Of a stretch of 64,000 bases of DNA, positions 20,336-29,932 are shown piece by piece. This DNA comes from Caulobacter segnis. GTDB lineage: Bacteria; Pseudomonadota; Alphaproteobacteria; Caulobacterales; Caulobacteraceae. A model generated the notes under the pieces. The model saw only the letters and a list, made by a program, of their open reading frames with translations. It did no database searches and had not been told where the DNA came from. The number at the start of each line of letters is the position of its first letter. The first letter of the stretch is position 1. A program made the translations under genes and the position numbers. The stretch is taken from assembly GCF_029543125.1 (NCBI RefSeq), contig NZ_JARQWW010000005.1, forward strand, positions 1 through 64,000, in the 5' to 3' direction.

Positions 20336-22122
20336 AAGCTCTGCCCGATGCTGAGGTAAACTTGGAAGGAGGGATCGCCCTCCCGCTTGTCCAGCGGAAC
20401 GGCGATGTCCGCGCGGATCGGCCCGAAGCCGAGGTCGTAACGGATGCCCACCCCGGCGCCGGCGCTGAAGTCGCGCGTCTTGGGAAACTCATTGGTCCCG
20501 ACGGCGCCGGCGTCGATAAACGCCACCGCACCCCACGGACCGGTGATCTTCTGGCGGACCTCGAAGGACGCCTCCAGCAGGGAGAGACCGCCCTGGGGCG
20601 TGTTGTCCGACAATCGCGGGCCAACGCCCTGGAAGGCGTAGCCGCGGATCGAACCGCCGCCGCCCGCGAAGAAGCGCCGCGAACCCGGCACCGACGGAAT
20701 GCGGCCGCCGACGATCAGGCCCGCCTTCGCCCGCCCGGCCAGAACCGTCTTCTCCTGCTTGGAGATCGGCAGATAGCCGGTCACCTGCGCCTGGGTCTTC
20801 AGATAGGTGATGCTGTCATCGCCGGTGACGAAGGTCGGCTCGCCACGCACCTCCACCCGCCAGCCGCGCCTGGGGTCGAGCGGATCATCCGAGGCGTCCC
20901 AGTTCAGGGCCGCCAGGGTGGTCAGGGTCAGCAGGTTGCGCTCCTGCCCCACCACGAAGCCGTTCACGTCCGTCTTGTCGGCGATCTGGCTGGCGTCCAC
21001 CGCGGCGCCGACCGTCAAGAAGGAGATGCGGCCGAACCGCCGCGTGATGTCCGAGCGCACGCCGACGCCGGTGTCCTCGTAAGCGTCCGTATCCTCATGG
21101 AACACGGCGCCGCCGACCTTCAGGGTGCGTTGCGGCTTGCGCCAGTGGGGCAAGGAGACTTCGGCGTCCAGCCGCTGCTCCAGCTCCGCCAGGCGGCCAG
21201 TGATGCGCAGGGTGTCGCCCCGGCCAAAGCGGTTGTAACGCGTCCAGCGCCCGTCCAGGCCCGCGCCTTCAGTGGTGGAGAAACCAGCGCCCAGCTCAAT
21301 GGTGCGGCGCGCGCGGTCGGCGACGCTGACCACCACCGGCCGCAGACCATCCGCCGTCTTGGCGTCCGCCGGCGACAGAGCGACGGTCACGGAATCATAG
21401 ACGGCGGTGTCCCGCAGGCGGCGTTCGAGCTCAGCCACGTCCTCGGGGTCATAGACGTCGCCCGGCTTCCATGGCGCGAGGTTCCGGATCCACCAGAGCT
21501 TGGTGCGCCCCTCGCTGCTCAGATCCAGGCCGCCCAGCAGGACCAGCTCGCCCGCATCGATCCGGAAGTCCGGCCGCACCGTATGGTCGGCGTGATCGAC
21601 GATCACTTCGCGGGGCTGGGCCTGGGCGTCAGCGTAGCCGCGCTTCTGGATGGTCGCGAGGATGCGCCCCTCCGCCCCAAGAACGTCAGCCGATCGGCCA
21701 GGCGCGCCGGCCCCAAGACCCATGGCCTTTTCAGCCGCCGTCGCCACGTCGTCGGCCGGCGGGGTCTCGACCCAGGTGATCTTGGGATCGGCAAAGGTGA
21801 AGCGCTGGCCGGGCGTGATGCGGACAAGCGGCGCCAGACGGTCGCCTTCAGCCAGGTCGGCCTCGACATCGTGACCGTAATAGCCCTCGGATCTCAGGAC
21901 GGAGATGGCGTTCTCGCCAGCGTCACGCGCCCGGCGGCGAGCCTCGAATCGGCTGGCCGGCGGGGTGTCGGCCCGGCCCACGGCGGTGACGATCGCTTCG
22001 CGGAGGGCTCGATCCTCCACACCTTCAATCGCGGCGCGCGGCTCGTCGGCTCGGGCGCCCGTGAAAGCAGCTGCATTCAGCGCGGCGCCGGCGGCGGCCA
22101 GGGCGAAGACGGTTCGTCCCAA
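20332..22122 (-). CDS. tamA: Translocation and assembly module subunit TamA
   Basis: Omp85-family outer-membrane protein of 596 residues with a signal peptide (FALAAAGAALNAAAFTGARA). Three POTRA-like domains occupy about residues 30-270 (ISVLRSEGYYGHDVEADL, DLSSEGRTKLWWIRNL) and a 16-strand barrel follows. The barrel motif RFFAGGGGSIRGYAFQGVGP contains the conserved Arg of the L6 loop. The start is TTG at 22122, supported by AGGAAGGA five bases upstream and by the signal peptide. The gene overlaps tamB and shares its transcript. Confidence 0.94.
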   Translation of the reverse strand: MGRTVFALAAAGAALNAAAFTGARADEPRAAIEGVEDRALREAIVTAVGRADTPPASRFEARRRARDAGENAISVLRSEGYYGHDVEADLAEGDRLAPLVRITPGQRFTFADPKITWVETPPADDVATAAEKAMGLGAGAPGRSADVLGAEGRILATIQKRGYADAQAQPREVIVDHADHTVRPDFRIDAGELVLLGGLDLSSEGRTKLWWIRNLAPWKPGDVYDPEDVAELERRLRDTAVYDSVTVALSPADAKTADGLRPVVVSVADRARRTIELGAGFSTTEGAGLDGRWTRYNRFGRGDTLRITGRLAELEQRLDAEVSLPHWRKPQRTLKVGGAVFHEDTDAYEDTGVGVRSDITRRFGRISFLTVGAAVDASQIADKTDVNGFVVGQERNLLTLTTLAALNWDASDDPLDPRRGWRVEVRGEPTFVTGDDSITYLKTQAQVTGYLPISKQEKTVLAGRAKAGLIVGGRIPSVPGSRRFFAGGGGSIRGYAFQGVGPRLSDNTPQGGLSLLEASFEVRQKITGPWGAVAFIDAGAVGTNEFPKTRDFSAGAGVGIRYDLGFGPIRADIAVPLDKREGDPSFQVYLSIGQSF

Positions 22123-22328
22123 GCAAATCCTTCCTGTCTCGCCCCGACCCGGGTGTAGCGACGCGAAAGCGGGCTGTCACGCCCCTCGTCATGCTTGATC
22201 GCAAGAGCGAACGGCGCCCAATTCGCAGGCAATCCGTTTGAGCCCTGAGCGGGGATTCGAAAAGCCGCTTCTTTCGGCGCGGCGACGGCTAGGGTCGGAT
22301 TGATGATGCTGAATACGAGACAAGAGCG

Positions 22329-23837
22329 TTGAGCCCGGTGACCCAACAGTCGGAAATCGACGCTACGCCAGTTCTGCCCATGACGCAGGCGGCGTACCTG
22401 CCCGGCGCGGCCTATGACGAGATGTTCGCCGACGGCGGCGAGGTGCGCGAACATTACGCACACCTGCACACCCGCATGTCGCGCCTCTCCACCGAGGAGT
22501 TGGGCGGCCGCCAGCAGACCCAGGAGCGTTCGTTCCTGCTGCAGGGGATCACCTTCACTGTCTATGGAGCCGACAGCGCCACCGAGCGGATCATCCCCAC
22601 CGACCTGTTTCCCCGCATCCTGCCCGCCCAGGAGTGGGCGCGGATCGAGGCCGGCCTGACCCAGCGCCTGCGTGCGCTGAACATGTTCCTGGCCGACATC
22701 TACGGCGAGCAGAAAATCCTGATGGACGGGATCGTACCGCGCGAGCTGGTGCTCAGCGCCCCGTCCTATCGTCGCGAAATGCAGCACCTGTTCGTGCCGC
22801 ACAAGGCCTACGCCAATGTCTGCGGCTCCGACCTGATCCGCGGTCAGGACGGTCAGTTCGCGGTGCTGGAGGACAACCTGCGGGTGCCGTCGGGCGTGTC
22901 CTACATGCTGGCCAACCGCGACGCCGCCAAACGCACCTTCCCCGGCGCCTATCGCGCGGCGGGCGTGCGGCCGGTGGAGCGCTATCCCGACCTCCTGCTG
23001 TCGACGCTGAAAAGCATGGCGGCGGACTGGCGCTCAAATCCGCAGGTCGTGGTTCTGACCCCCGGCGTCTATAATTCCGCCTACTACGAGCACGCCTATC
23101 TGGCGCGCCTGATGGGCGTGCCGCTGGTCGAGGGCCGCGATCTCGTGGTCCATGACAACACCGTCTACATGCGCACCACCACCGGCCTGCGGCGGATCGA
23201 CGTGATCTACCGTCGGGTGGACGACGACTTCATCGACCCCCTCACCTTCCGCCGGGATTCGGCGCTGGGCGTCGCGGGGCTGTTCAACGCCTATCGCGCC
23301 GGCTCGGTGGTGATCTGCAACGCCCCCGGAACCGGGGTTGCGGACGACAAGGCGGTCTATGCCTACGTCCCCGATATCATCCGCTACTATCTGGGCGAGG
23401 ACGCCATCCTGCCTAACATCGAGACCTTCCTGTGCCGCGAACCGGCGCAGCTCAGCCACGTGCTGGAGAACCTCGACAAGCTGGTGGTCAAGGCCGTGGG
23501 CGCTTCGGGCGGCTACGGCATGCTGATCGGGCCCCACGCCTCCGCCAAGGAACGCGCCGAGTTCGCCGAGGCGATCAAGGCCGATCCGGAGAACTACATC
23601 GCCCAGCCGACCATCCAGCTCTCCACCGCGCCCTGCCTGGTGGACGGCCGGATCGAACCGCGCCACGTGGACCTTCGTCCTTTCATCCTGTCGGGCGAAA
23701 AAATCGTTGTGACGCCCGGCGCCCTGACCCGCGTCGCCCTGCGCCGCGGATCGCTGGTGGTGAACTCCAGCCAGGGCGGCGGCTCCAAGGACACCTGGGT
23801 GCTGGCGGACGACGCCAGCGGGAGCGTCCAGCCATGA
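22329..23837 (+). CDS. Circularly permuted type 2 ATP-grasp protein
   Basis: A 502-residue protein of the circularly permuted ATP-grasp type 2 family. Recognisable blocks are LNMFLADIYGEQKIL, RVPSGVSYMLANRDAAKRTFP, the LVVKAVGASGGYGMLIGP loop and the closing VNSSQGGGSKDTWVL. Comparative genomics in the literature predicts that these proteins, with alpha-E and transglutaminase partners, make or process peptide or amide-linked products; no product is known here. The start is weakly fixed: TTG at 22329 is used, GTG at 22338 and ATG at 22380 are alternatives. Its stop overlaps the next ATG as ATGA. Confidence 0.92.
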   Translation: MSPVTQQSEIDATPVLPMTQAAYLPGAAYDEMFADGGEVREHYAHLHTRMSRLSTEELGGRQQTQERSFLLQGITFTVYGADSATERIIPTDLFPRILPAQEWARIEAGLTQRLRALNMFLADIYGEQKILMDGIVPRELVLSAPSYRREMQHLFVPHKAYANVCGSDLIRGQDGQFAVLEDNLRVPSGVSYMLANRDAAKRTFPGAYRAAGVRPVERYPDLLLSTLKSMAADWRSNPQVVVLTPGVYNSAYYEHAYLARLMGVPLVEGRDLVVHDNTVYMRTTTGLRRIDVIYRRVDDDFIDPLTFRRDSALGVAGLFNAYRAGSVVICNAPGTGVADDKAVYAYVPDIIRYYLGEDAILPNIETFLCREPAQLSHVLENLDKLVVKAVGASGGYGMLIGPHASAKERAEFAEAIKADPENYIAQPTIQLSTAPCLVDGRIEPRHVDLRPFILSGEKIVVTPGALTRVALRRGSLVVNSSQGGGSKDTWVLADDASGSVQP

Positions 23838-24781
23838 TGCTCGCCCGTGTGGCTGACAGCCTCTACTGGACCGGCCGTTATCTGGAACGCGCCGAGCACC
23901 TGTCGCGCCTGTCGGACGTGATGCTCAACGCCACCCTGGACCAGAGCGACGCCGGCCTGCAGGCGGCGCGCATCGCCCTGGCCGCCCTCGGCGACGAGGA
24001 AGGCTCCAAGACCGCCTCGCCCTATGAGGCGGCGCTGGGCCTGGTGCTGAACCGCGATGACCCCAACTCGGTCGTCTCGTCCCTGGCCCGCGCGCGTGAG
24101 AACGCCCGCCAGGTCCGTGACCAGATCACCACCGAGACCTGGGAGCGGCTGAACATGCTCTATCTGCGCATGACCGGCAGCGAGGCGAAGCGCGCCTTTG
24201 AAAGCGGTTCGTCCGCCTTCCTGCACGAGGTCATCGCCGACCTGCACACCTTCAAGGGCGCCGCCGACGCCACCATGAGCCACGGCGAAGGCTGGCGGTT
24301 CCTGATGCTGGGCGCGCACTTGGAGCGGGCGCAGCTGATCGCCCGCCTGCTGGAGGTCGGCTTCGGCGAGGCGCGCACCGTTCACGCCACTGACCGCATC
24401 GCGCTGATGAGCTTGCTGCGCATGGCCTGTGCGCTGGAGCCCTATCTGCGCGCCTATACGGCCGAGATCGAGCCGCGCCACATCCTGGAGTTCCTGCTGT
24501 TCAGCGAGGACTTCCCGCGTTCGATCCGCTTCAGCACCAACCAGATGGAGCTGCACCTGAGCAAGGTGGCGCGCCACATGGAAAGCGGCGTCGGCGGCGG
24601 GCATCCCGAACGCCTGGCCGGCCGCCTGAAGGCCCGCCTGGAGTTTGCCGACGTCGAGGAATTGGAGGCCATGGGCGCCAGCGGCCTGCTGGCCCAGGTG
24701 GTCACCGAATGCGGCCGCATCCACCAGGCCATCTACGACACCTTCGTCGCCTATCCGCTTGAACTGAGATTGCCGGCCTGA
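23834..24781 (+). CDS. Alpha-E domain protein
   Basis: A 315-residue, almost entirely helical protein with the alpha-E signature LARVADSLYWTGRYLERAEH at the N terminus and FLLFSEDFPRSIRFS late in the chain. The family has conserved acidic and arginine residues and nearly always neighbours a permuted ATP-grasp and a transglutaminase. Its biochemical role is not established. It overlaps the ATP-grasp gene by four bases and the transglutaminase gene by one (TGATG), so the three are coupled. Confidence 0.92.
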   Translation: MMLARVADSLYWTGRYLERAEHLSRLSDVMLNATLDQSDAGLQAARIALAALGDEEGSKTASPYEAALGLVLNRDDPNSVVSSLARARENARQVRDQITTETWERLNMLYLRMTGSEAKRAFESGSSAFLHEVIADLHTFKGAADATMSHGEGWRFLMLGAHLERAQLIARLLEVGFGEARTVHATDRIALMSLLRMACALEPYLRAYTAEIEPRHILEFLLFSEDFPRSIRFSTNQMELHLSKVARHMESGVGGGHPERLAGRLKARLEFADVEELEAMGASGLLAQVVTECGRIHQAIYDTFVAYPLELRLPA

Positions 24782-25755
24782 TGCTGCTCGAAGTCCGCCA
24801 CGTCACCCAGTACCACTACGCCCAGCCGGTGCGCGAAAGCGTCATGGAGCTGTGGATGCAGCCCCAGAAGGGCGGCCGCCAGCGGCTGGTCAGCTTCGAG
24901 CTGGACCTTGAGCCCGCCGCGCAGCTGTTCTCCTACGGCGACACCTTCGGCAACGCCGTCTATCACTTTGACGTGCCGCAGCCGCACGACCGCCTGACCA
25001 TCGTCGCCCGCTCTGCGGTGGAGACCCAACCCGACCTCATCCTGCCCGAGGCGTTGGACGCCGGCGAATGGGACCGCCTGCGCAGCGACTTCGTCCGAGG
25101 CGAGGCCTTCGACTTCCTGCATGACCACGGCTACGCTCGGCGAACCGAGGCGCTGCAGGCGTTCATGGAGAAGCACGACATCGCCGACCTGCGCCGTCGC
25201 GACCCGCTGACCGCCCTGCGTCTGCTGAACAAGACGATCTACGACGCCTTCGACTACGAGCCCGGCGTGACCGAGGCCGACAGTCCGATCGACGAGGCGC
25301 TGGAGGCCGGCCGTGGAGTCTGTCAGGACTTCGCGCACATCATGATCGCCATCTGCCGGTCATGGGGCGTGCCTGCACGCTACGTTTCAGGCTACCTGTT
25401 CACCGACCGAGAGGCCGGCGACCGCTCCGATCCTGACGCCACCCACGCCTGGATCGAGGTGTTCTTGCCCACCCTGCGCTGGGTCGGCTTCGATCCGACC
25501 AACAACATGCTGACGGGCGAGCGCCACATCGCCGTGGCGGTGGGCCGCGACTACGCCGACGTGCCGCCGTCGCGCGGCGTGTACAAGGGCGATGCCGAAA
25601 GCCAGCTGGCCGTGGGCGTCTCCGTCCGCCGCGCCCGCGCCGCCCTGGCCGAGCCGGAGTTCATGCGCGTCGCCCGCCCCGCCTTCGCCGGCGTCCGCCG
25701 CCGCACCGACGGCGAGGCCTATCGCCACGACCAGCAGCAGCAACAGCAGCAATAG
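24781..25755 (+). CDS. Transglutaminase-like cysteine protease/amidase
   Basis: A 324-residue protein: N-terminal beta domain (LEVRHVTQYHYAQPVRES, typical of the bacterial transglutaminase N-terminal region), then the papain-like core. The triad is complete: Cys181 in GRGVCQDFAHI, His222 in THAWIEVFLP and Asp238 in WVGFDPTNN. Such enzymes usually hydrolyse amide bonds in bacteria. There is no signal peptide. The C terminus ends in a run of seven glutamines after HD, encoded by CAG/CAA repeats, which may vary in length between strains. Last gene of the three-gene operon. Confidence 0.92.
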   Translation: MLLEVRHVTQYHYAQPVRESVMELWMQPQKGGRQRLVSFELDLEPAAQLFSYGDTFGNAVYHFDVPQPHDRLTIVARSAVETQPDLILPEALDAGEWDRLRSDFVRGEAFDFLHDHGYARRTEALQAFMEKHDIADLRRRDPLTALRLLNKTIYDAFDYEPGVTEADSPIDEALEAGRGVCQDFAHIMIAICRSWGVPARYVSGYLFTDREAGDRSDPDATHAWIEVFLPTLRWVGFDPTNNMLTGERHIAVAVGRDYADVPPSRGVYKGDAESQLAVGVSVRRARAALAEPEFMRVARPAFAGVRRRTDGEAYRHDQQQQQQQ

Positions 25756-25820
25756 GCTCTGGCGGGTTTCCATCGCCCGCCGCCATGCCACTATGCCTCC
25801 AAAACATAAGGGAGGCTCGC

Positions 25821-27014
25821 GTGCTGGAAGGTCTGAAGGTCGTCGAATTCGCCACCTATATCGCCGCCCCCGGCGCGGCGGGGATCATGGCCGACTGGGG
25901 CGCCGAGGTGATCAAGGTCGAGGCGATGGACGGCGATCCCATGCGCCGGTTCTTCGACACCATCGGCTCCGACAATCCGGACAATCCGGTCTTCGACCTG
26001 GATAACCGCGGCAAGCGCGGCATCGCCCTGGACATCCGCACCGAGGCGGGGCGCGAGGTGCTGGTCCGCCTGGCGAAGCAGGCCGATATCTTCCTCACCA
26101 ATGTCCGGCCCGGCGCCCTGAAACGCGCCCGGCTGGATCACGAGACCCTGCGGGCCGAGAATCCGCGCCTGATCTACTGCAGCCTGACCGGCTACGGCCT
26201 GGAGGGCGCGGACGCCGACAAGCCAGGCATGGACGTGGCGGCCTTCTGGTCCCGGGCCGGCGTCGGCTCCCTCACCGCGCCCAAGGGGTCCGAGCCTTTC
26301 CCCATCCGCACAGGCATGGGTGACCATGTCTGCTCCCTCGCCACCACCTCGGCGATTCTGGCGGCGGTGATCGAGCGAGGGCGAACGGGTGTCGGGCGGC
26401 TGGTGGAGACCTCGCTCCTGCGGGCGGGCGTCTACGCCATCGGCTCCGACATGGCGATCCAACTGAAGATGGGCCGCATCGCGTCCACCCGGCCGCGCGA
26501 GCAGGCGGTGCAGCCCCTGGCCAACTTCTTCCGAACGGCGGACGGCAAGTGGATCTGCCTGCTGCCGCGCCAGGGCTCCACCGACTGGCCGCGCATCGCC
26601 GCGGCGGCGGGACGCGCCGATCTTGTGGACGACCCGCGCTTCACCAACGCACGTTCCCGGCGTGAAAACGGCGCGGCCCTGGTCGCCGCTATGGATGAAG
26701 CCTTCGCCGCCCTGCCCTATGCCGACGCCGCCAGGGCGCTGGATGAGGCGGACATCACCTGGGGCCCTTATCAGACGCCGGCCGAACTGGTGCAGGACCC
26801 TCAGGCACACGCCGCCGGCTGCTTCGTTCAGACGCCCGACGGATCGGGCGGCGCCTTCACGGCGCCCGGAGGCCCCGCGCGTTTCCCGGGCGCTGATGAC
26901 GGACCGAAAGGCCCCGCGCCAAAGCTCGGCCAACACACGCGCGAGGTTCTGTCAGAGCTCGGCTACGGCGAGGATGAAATCACGGCGATGATCGCCGGAA
27001 AGGCCGCGGCCTAG
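25821..27014 (+). CDS. CaiB/BaiF family CoA transferase
   Basis: Class III CoA transferase of 397 residues that moves CoA between carboxylic acids. Family motifs: LKVVEFATYIAAPGAAGIMADWGAEVIKVE at the N terminus, LTNVRPGALKRA, NPRLIYCSLTGYG, and the catalytic Asp in KPGMDVAAFWSRAG. The start is GTG at 25821, preceded by AAGGGAGG five bases upstream; an ATG 36 bases earlier has no such site. The acid substrate is unknown, although an acyl-CoA dehydrogenase lies 2 kb away. It overlaps the convergent transglycosylase gene by four bases. Confidence 0.92.
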   Translation: MLEGLKVVEFATYIAAPGAAGIMADWGAEVIKVEAMDGDPMRRFFDTIGSDNPDNPVFDLDNRGKRGIALDIRTEAGREVLVRLAKQADIFLTNVRPGALKRARLDHETLRAENPRLIYCSLTGYGLEGADADKPGMDVAAFWSRAGVGSLTAPKGSEPFPIRTGMGDHVCSLATTSAILAAVIERGRTGVGRLVETSLLRAGVYAIGSDMAIQLKMGRIASTRPREQAVQPLANFFRTADGKWICLLPRQGSTDWPRIAAAAGRADLVDDPRFTNARSRRENGAALVAAMDEAFAALPYADAARALDEADITWGPYQTPAELVQDPQAHAAGCFVQTPDGSGGAFTAPGGPARFPGADDGPKGPAPKLGQHTREVLSELGYGEDEITAMIAGKAAA

Positions 27015-27853
27015 GTCTTGGTCTTGTTCGCTTCCGCCAGCACACGGAGCATCTCGGAGGTGAACAGGGATCCGCCCAGGCCGCGGGTCGAACCCTGATC
27101 GCCCATGGCCAGATCGAACGGATCGTTGCTCTTCTGCGAGCCGCGCAGGATGAACTCCACCAGGGCCTGCTGTTGCTGGACCCGGTCGTCCCGTCGGGCC
27201 GAGGCGTACTGAATGAATCCGGTCGGCTCCCGCTCGCCCAGGGCCTGCTCTGGGCCGCCGGTACGGGTCAGGTTTGCATAGACCTCGCCCACCGTGGCGG
27301 CGCGGCCGTTGCGGTAGAAGATCGAGCGGTTCGCCTGGGCGGCTTCCGGAAACAGAGCGGCGGCGCTGGCTTCCGGCCGGCTGTCCATCGCCTCGATCAG
27401 CTTGGCCGAGCCCTTGGGACCAAGAAAGTGGGCCGCATAGAGCTCGCCCGATGTCGGCGTGCGGCCGGTGCGGCCGCGTAGGTAGGAGGCATGATCGGAC
27501 GCCAGCTCTCCCGCCATCAGCGAGGCGGCGTGCGGATCGAGCTTCAGGCCCATCACCGCCTTGCGAGCCTCTCCCCCGCCGGCCACGTGGAAGCGGCCAG
27601 AATTGTCCTGGCTGATCAGGTCGGCGTAGCGGGCGTAGCCGTACTTGGAGCCGTGCTTCTTCAGGGTCGAGAGCCAGGTCTGGTCGACGAACTGAAACAA
27701 GCCCGCCGCCGAGGACGTCCCGGCCTTGGCGGTCGGGTTGTAGCCGCTCTCGCGCTTGGCGGTCTTCATCAGGAACGAGAAGTCGACCCCCGTCGCGCTG
27801 GATGCGCGCTGGATGGCGGTCTCGACGACTCCCCGGATGGACTGCACGGTCAT
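27011..27853 (-). CDS. Lytic transglycosylase (SLT-like) domain protein
   Basis: A 280-residue protein with a lysozyme-like catalytic region at about residues 10-150. The probable catalytic Glu35 is in KRESGYNP, followed by AGTSSAAGLFQFVDQTWL, the usual second motif of SLT domains. TSGELYAAHFLGPKGSAKL is the later family block. It would cut peptidoglycan between MurNAc and GlcNAc. No N-terminal signal peptide is visible, so export would need another route. The polar C-terminal 90 residues are unassigned. Confidence 0.85.
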   Translation of the reverse strand: MTVQSIRGVVETAIQRASSATGVDFSFLMKTAKRESGYNPTAKAGTSSAAGLFQFVDQTWLSTLKKHGSKYGYARYADLISQDNSGRFHVAGGGEARKAVMGLKLDPHAASLMAGELASDHASYLRGRTGRTPTSGELYAAHFLGPKGSAKLIEAMDSRPEASAAALFPEAAQANRSIFYRNGRAATVGEVYANLTRTGGPEQALGEREPTGFIQYASARRDDRVQQQQALVEFILRGSQKSNDPFDLAMGDQGSTRGLGGSLFTSEMLRVLAEANKTKT

Positions 27854-27935
27854 GGACCTTGGATCAGGCCAATATGGTTAACGCCAACTTAACCATGCCG
27901 AGCTTGCCCGGCAGATATTGCCGCATTCACCGGAT

Positions 27936-27967
27936 TACAAATGTAGATTTATTGATTTACGAATGTA
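27936..27967. promoter_or_regulatory. Tandem BlaI/MecI-like operator upstream of tonB
   Basis: Two copies of a TACA-N2-TGTA-type dyad: TACAAATGTA at 27936-27945 (both arms intact) and TACGAATGTA at 27958-27967 (one mismatch), 22 bp apart, which is about two helical turns. This is the spacing and core known for BlaI/MecI-type repressor sites. They lie 49 bp upstream of the tonB start. No BlaI-family gene is present in the window. Confidence 0.55.
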
Positions 27968-28015
27968 GTTTTCCGTGAGAGCGTGAAGACGGCCACAACG
28001 ACAGGGAGGTTCGCC

Positions 28016-28729
28016 ATGGTCGTCCAACCCGCCTTCTCCGTCCCACCGTGGGAGCGCGCCGAGCATGCCCGCCCTCGCCTGTCCCGTGGAGCGGTGATCG
28101 CCCTGAGCGCCTCGCTCGCGGTCCACGCGGCGCTGGGCGTCTATCTCTACTATCGAAAGTTCGTCCTGCCCGAGGCGCGGCTCAGCCCGCCGGAACAGAT
28201 CATCAGCCTGGAGCGGTACATCCCCGCCCCGCCGCCTCCCCCGCCCTCAACGCCGCAGGTGACGCCGCCCAGGACGGTCAACCTGCATCAAGCCGCGCCG
28301 AACCCGATCATTCCGGACATCACCACGCCGGCCATCATCGCCCCGCCGGGACCGATCGACCTGGGCCCGGTCACCACTCTTCTCCAACCGCCCATCCCGA
28401 CGGTCGCGCCCCCCGCTCCGCCCGCCCCGCCGGTCATCATCCGGCCGACCTGGCTGAAGCGTCCCGGCGCGGCCGAGATGTCACGCTTCTATCCGGAATC
28501 CGCTCAGCGGCGCGGCGTGTCCGGCGGCGCCACGATCAGTTGCCGCGTGACAGCGGCGGGCGCGGTCGCCGACTGCGCCGTGGTCGACGAATCCCCCGCC
28601 GGCGAAGGCTTCGGCGCGGCGGCGGTGAAGCTGTCCCGCTTCTTCAAGATGAAGCCTCAGACCGAGGACGGCCGCACGGTGGACGGCGGTCAGGTCCGCA
28701 TCCCGATCCGCTTCAACGCGGCTGACTAG
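28016..28729 (+). CDS. TonB-family energy transducer (first copy)
   Basis: A 237-residue protein with one N-terminal membrane helix (about 24-42, [20 protein letters not shown]), a proline-rich periplasmic spacer with PAPPPPPP and [10 protein letters not shown], and a C-terminal TonB domain ([19 protein letters not shown] to [10 protein letters not shown]). It would carry proton-motive energy from an ExbBD complex to outer-membrane receptors. Its C-terminal domain is clearly paralogous to the TonB at 38564-39289. The ATG at 28016 has AGGGAGG six bases upstream; a GTG at 27983 is less likely. The upstream BlaI-like dyads suggest specific repression, unlike the general exb operon copy. Confidence 0.87.
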   Translation: MVVQPAFSVPPWERAEHARPRLSRGAVIALSASLAVHAALGVYLYYRKFVLPEARLSPPEQIISLERYIPAPPPPPPSTPQVTPPRTVNLHQAAPNPIIPDITTPAIIAPPGPIDLGPVTTLLQPPIPTVAPPAPPAPPVIIRPTWLKRPGAAEMSRFYPESAQRRGVSGGATISCRVTAAGAVADCAVVDESPAGEGFGAAAVKLSRFFKMKPQTEDGRTVDGGQVRIPIRFNAAD

Positions 28730-28743
28730 ACGCGGGGGCCTGC

Positions 28744-29907
28744 TCAATAGCTCTTGGGCAGGCCCAGCACGCGCTCGGCGATGTAGTTCAGGATCATCTC
28801 GCGGCTGACCGGCGCGATGCGGGCGATCATCGCCTCGCGGAAATAGCGCTCCACGTCGTATTCCTTGGCGTAGCCCATGCCGCCATGCGCGAGGACCGAC
28901 GCCTCGCAAGCGTGGAATCCAGCCTCCGCCCCCAGGTATTTGGCGGCGTTCGCCTCGGCCCCGCATTCCTGGCCGGCGTCGTAGAGCGCGGCGGCCTTGA
29001 AGGCCATCAGGCTGGCTGCCTCCAGCTCGGCCCAGGACTTGGCCAGCGGGTGCGCCACCCCCTGGTTCTGGCCGATGGGCCGGCCGAACACCACGCGCTC
29101 CTTGGCGTAGGTCGCGGCCTTGGCCAGGGCGGCCCGTCCCAGCCCCACCGCCTCCACCGCGAACAGCACCCGTTCCGGGTTCAGGCCGTGCAGCAGGTAG
29201 GAGAACCCCTTGCCCTCATCGCCGATCAAATCCTCCGCGGGGACATGCAGGTCCTCGATGAAAAGCATATTACATTCAACGGCTTTTCGGCCCATCTTCG
29301 GGATCGGCTTGGCCTCGATCTTCTCGCGATCGGTGTAGAAAAGACTGAGCCCCTGGGTCGGCTTGGCGACCTGATCCTTCGGCGTGGTGCGGGCGATGAT
29401 CAGGATCTTGTTGGCTCTCTGGGCGCCCGTGGTCCAGATCTTCCGCCCGTTCAGGACATAGCCGTCGCTCGTACGCTCGGCCCGGGTTTCCAGGCTGGAG
29501 GTGTCGAGGCCGGAGTTCGGCTCCGTCACCGCGAAGCACATCTTGTCCTCGCCGCTGATCAGGCGCGGCAGATGGCGGTCGCGCTGCGCGGCCGTGCCGA
29601 ACTTCACGATCGGCATGGGCCCGAAGATGTTCAGGTGGATCGCCGAGGCGCCGGAAAAGCCCGCGCCCGACTGGGCCACGGTCTGCATCATGATCGCCGC
29701 CTCGGTCAGGCCGAGGCCCGCCCCGCCGACGCTCTCCGGCATGGCGACACCCAGCCAACCGCCCTCGGCGATGGCGGCGACGAAGGCTTCGGGAAAGGCG
29801 CCGGTCTCGTCGGTCTTGCGCCAGTACTCGTCGTCGAAACGCTCGCAGACCCGGGCGACGCCGTCGCGAATGGCTTCCTGTTCTTCTGTCAGCCCGAAAC
29901 CGGTCAT
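28744..29907 (-). CDS. Acyl-CoA dehydrogenase
   Basis: FAD flavoenzyme of 387 residues that introduces the alpha-beta double bond into an acyl-CoA. Family blocks seen: GGAGLGLTEAAIMMQT, CFAVTEPNSGLDTSSL (FAD and substrate loop), LNGRKIWTTGAQRANK, RVVFGRPIGQNQGVAHPLA, and HGGMGYAKEYDVERYFREAMI at the C terminus, including the usual active-site region. Chain-length preference is not evident. Convergent with tonB, ending 14 bp from it. Confidence 0.93.
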   Translation of the reverse strand: MTGFGLTEEQEAIRDGVARVCERFDDEYWRKTDETGAFPEAFVAAIAEGGWLGVAMPESVGGAGLGLTEAAIMMQTVAQSGAGFSGASAIHLNIFGPMPIVKFGTAAQRDRHLPRLISGEDKMCFAVTEPNSGLDTSSLETRAERTSDGYVLNGRKIWTTGAQRANKILIIARTTPKDQVAKPTQGLSLFYTDREKIEAKPIPKMGRKAVECNMLFIEDLHVPAEDLIGDEGKGFSYLLHGLNPERVLFAVEAVGLGRAALAKAATYAKERVVFGRPIGQNQGVAHPLAKSWAELEAASLMAFKAAALYDAGQECGAEANAAKYLGAEAGFHACEASVLAHGGMGYAKEYDVERYFREAMIARIAPVSREMILNYIAERVLGLPKSY

Positions 29908-29932
29908 GCATCCCCCTTGCGCGGCCGGTCTC

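Noticed and set aside
25728..25754. CAG/CAA tract as a CRISPR-like or microsatellite element
   Set aside because: It is the in-frame polyglutamine end of the transglutaminase; too short for anything else. Length variation is noted as a finding only.
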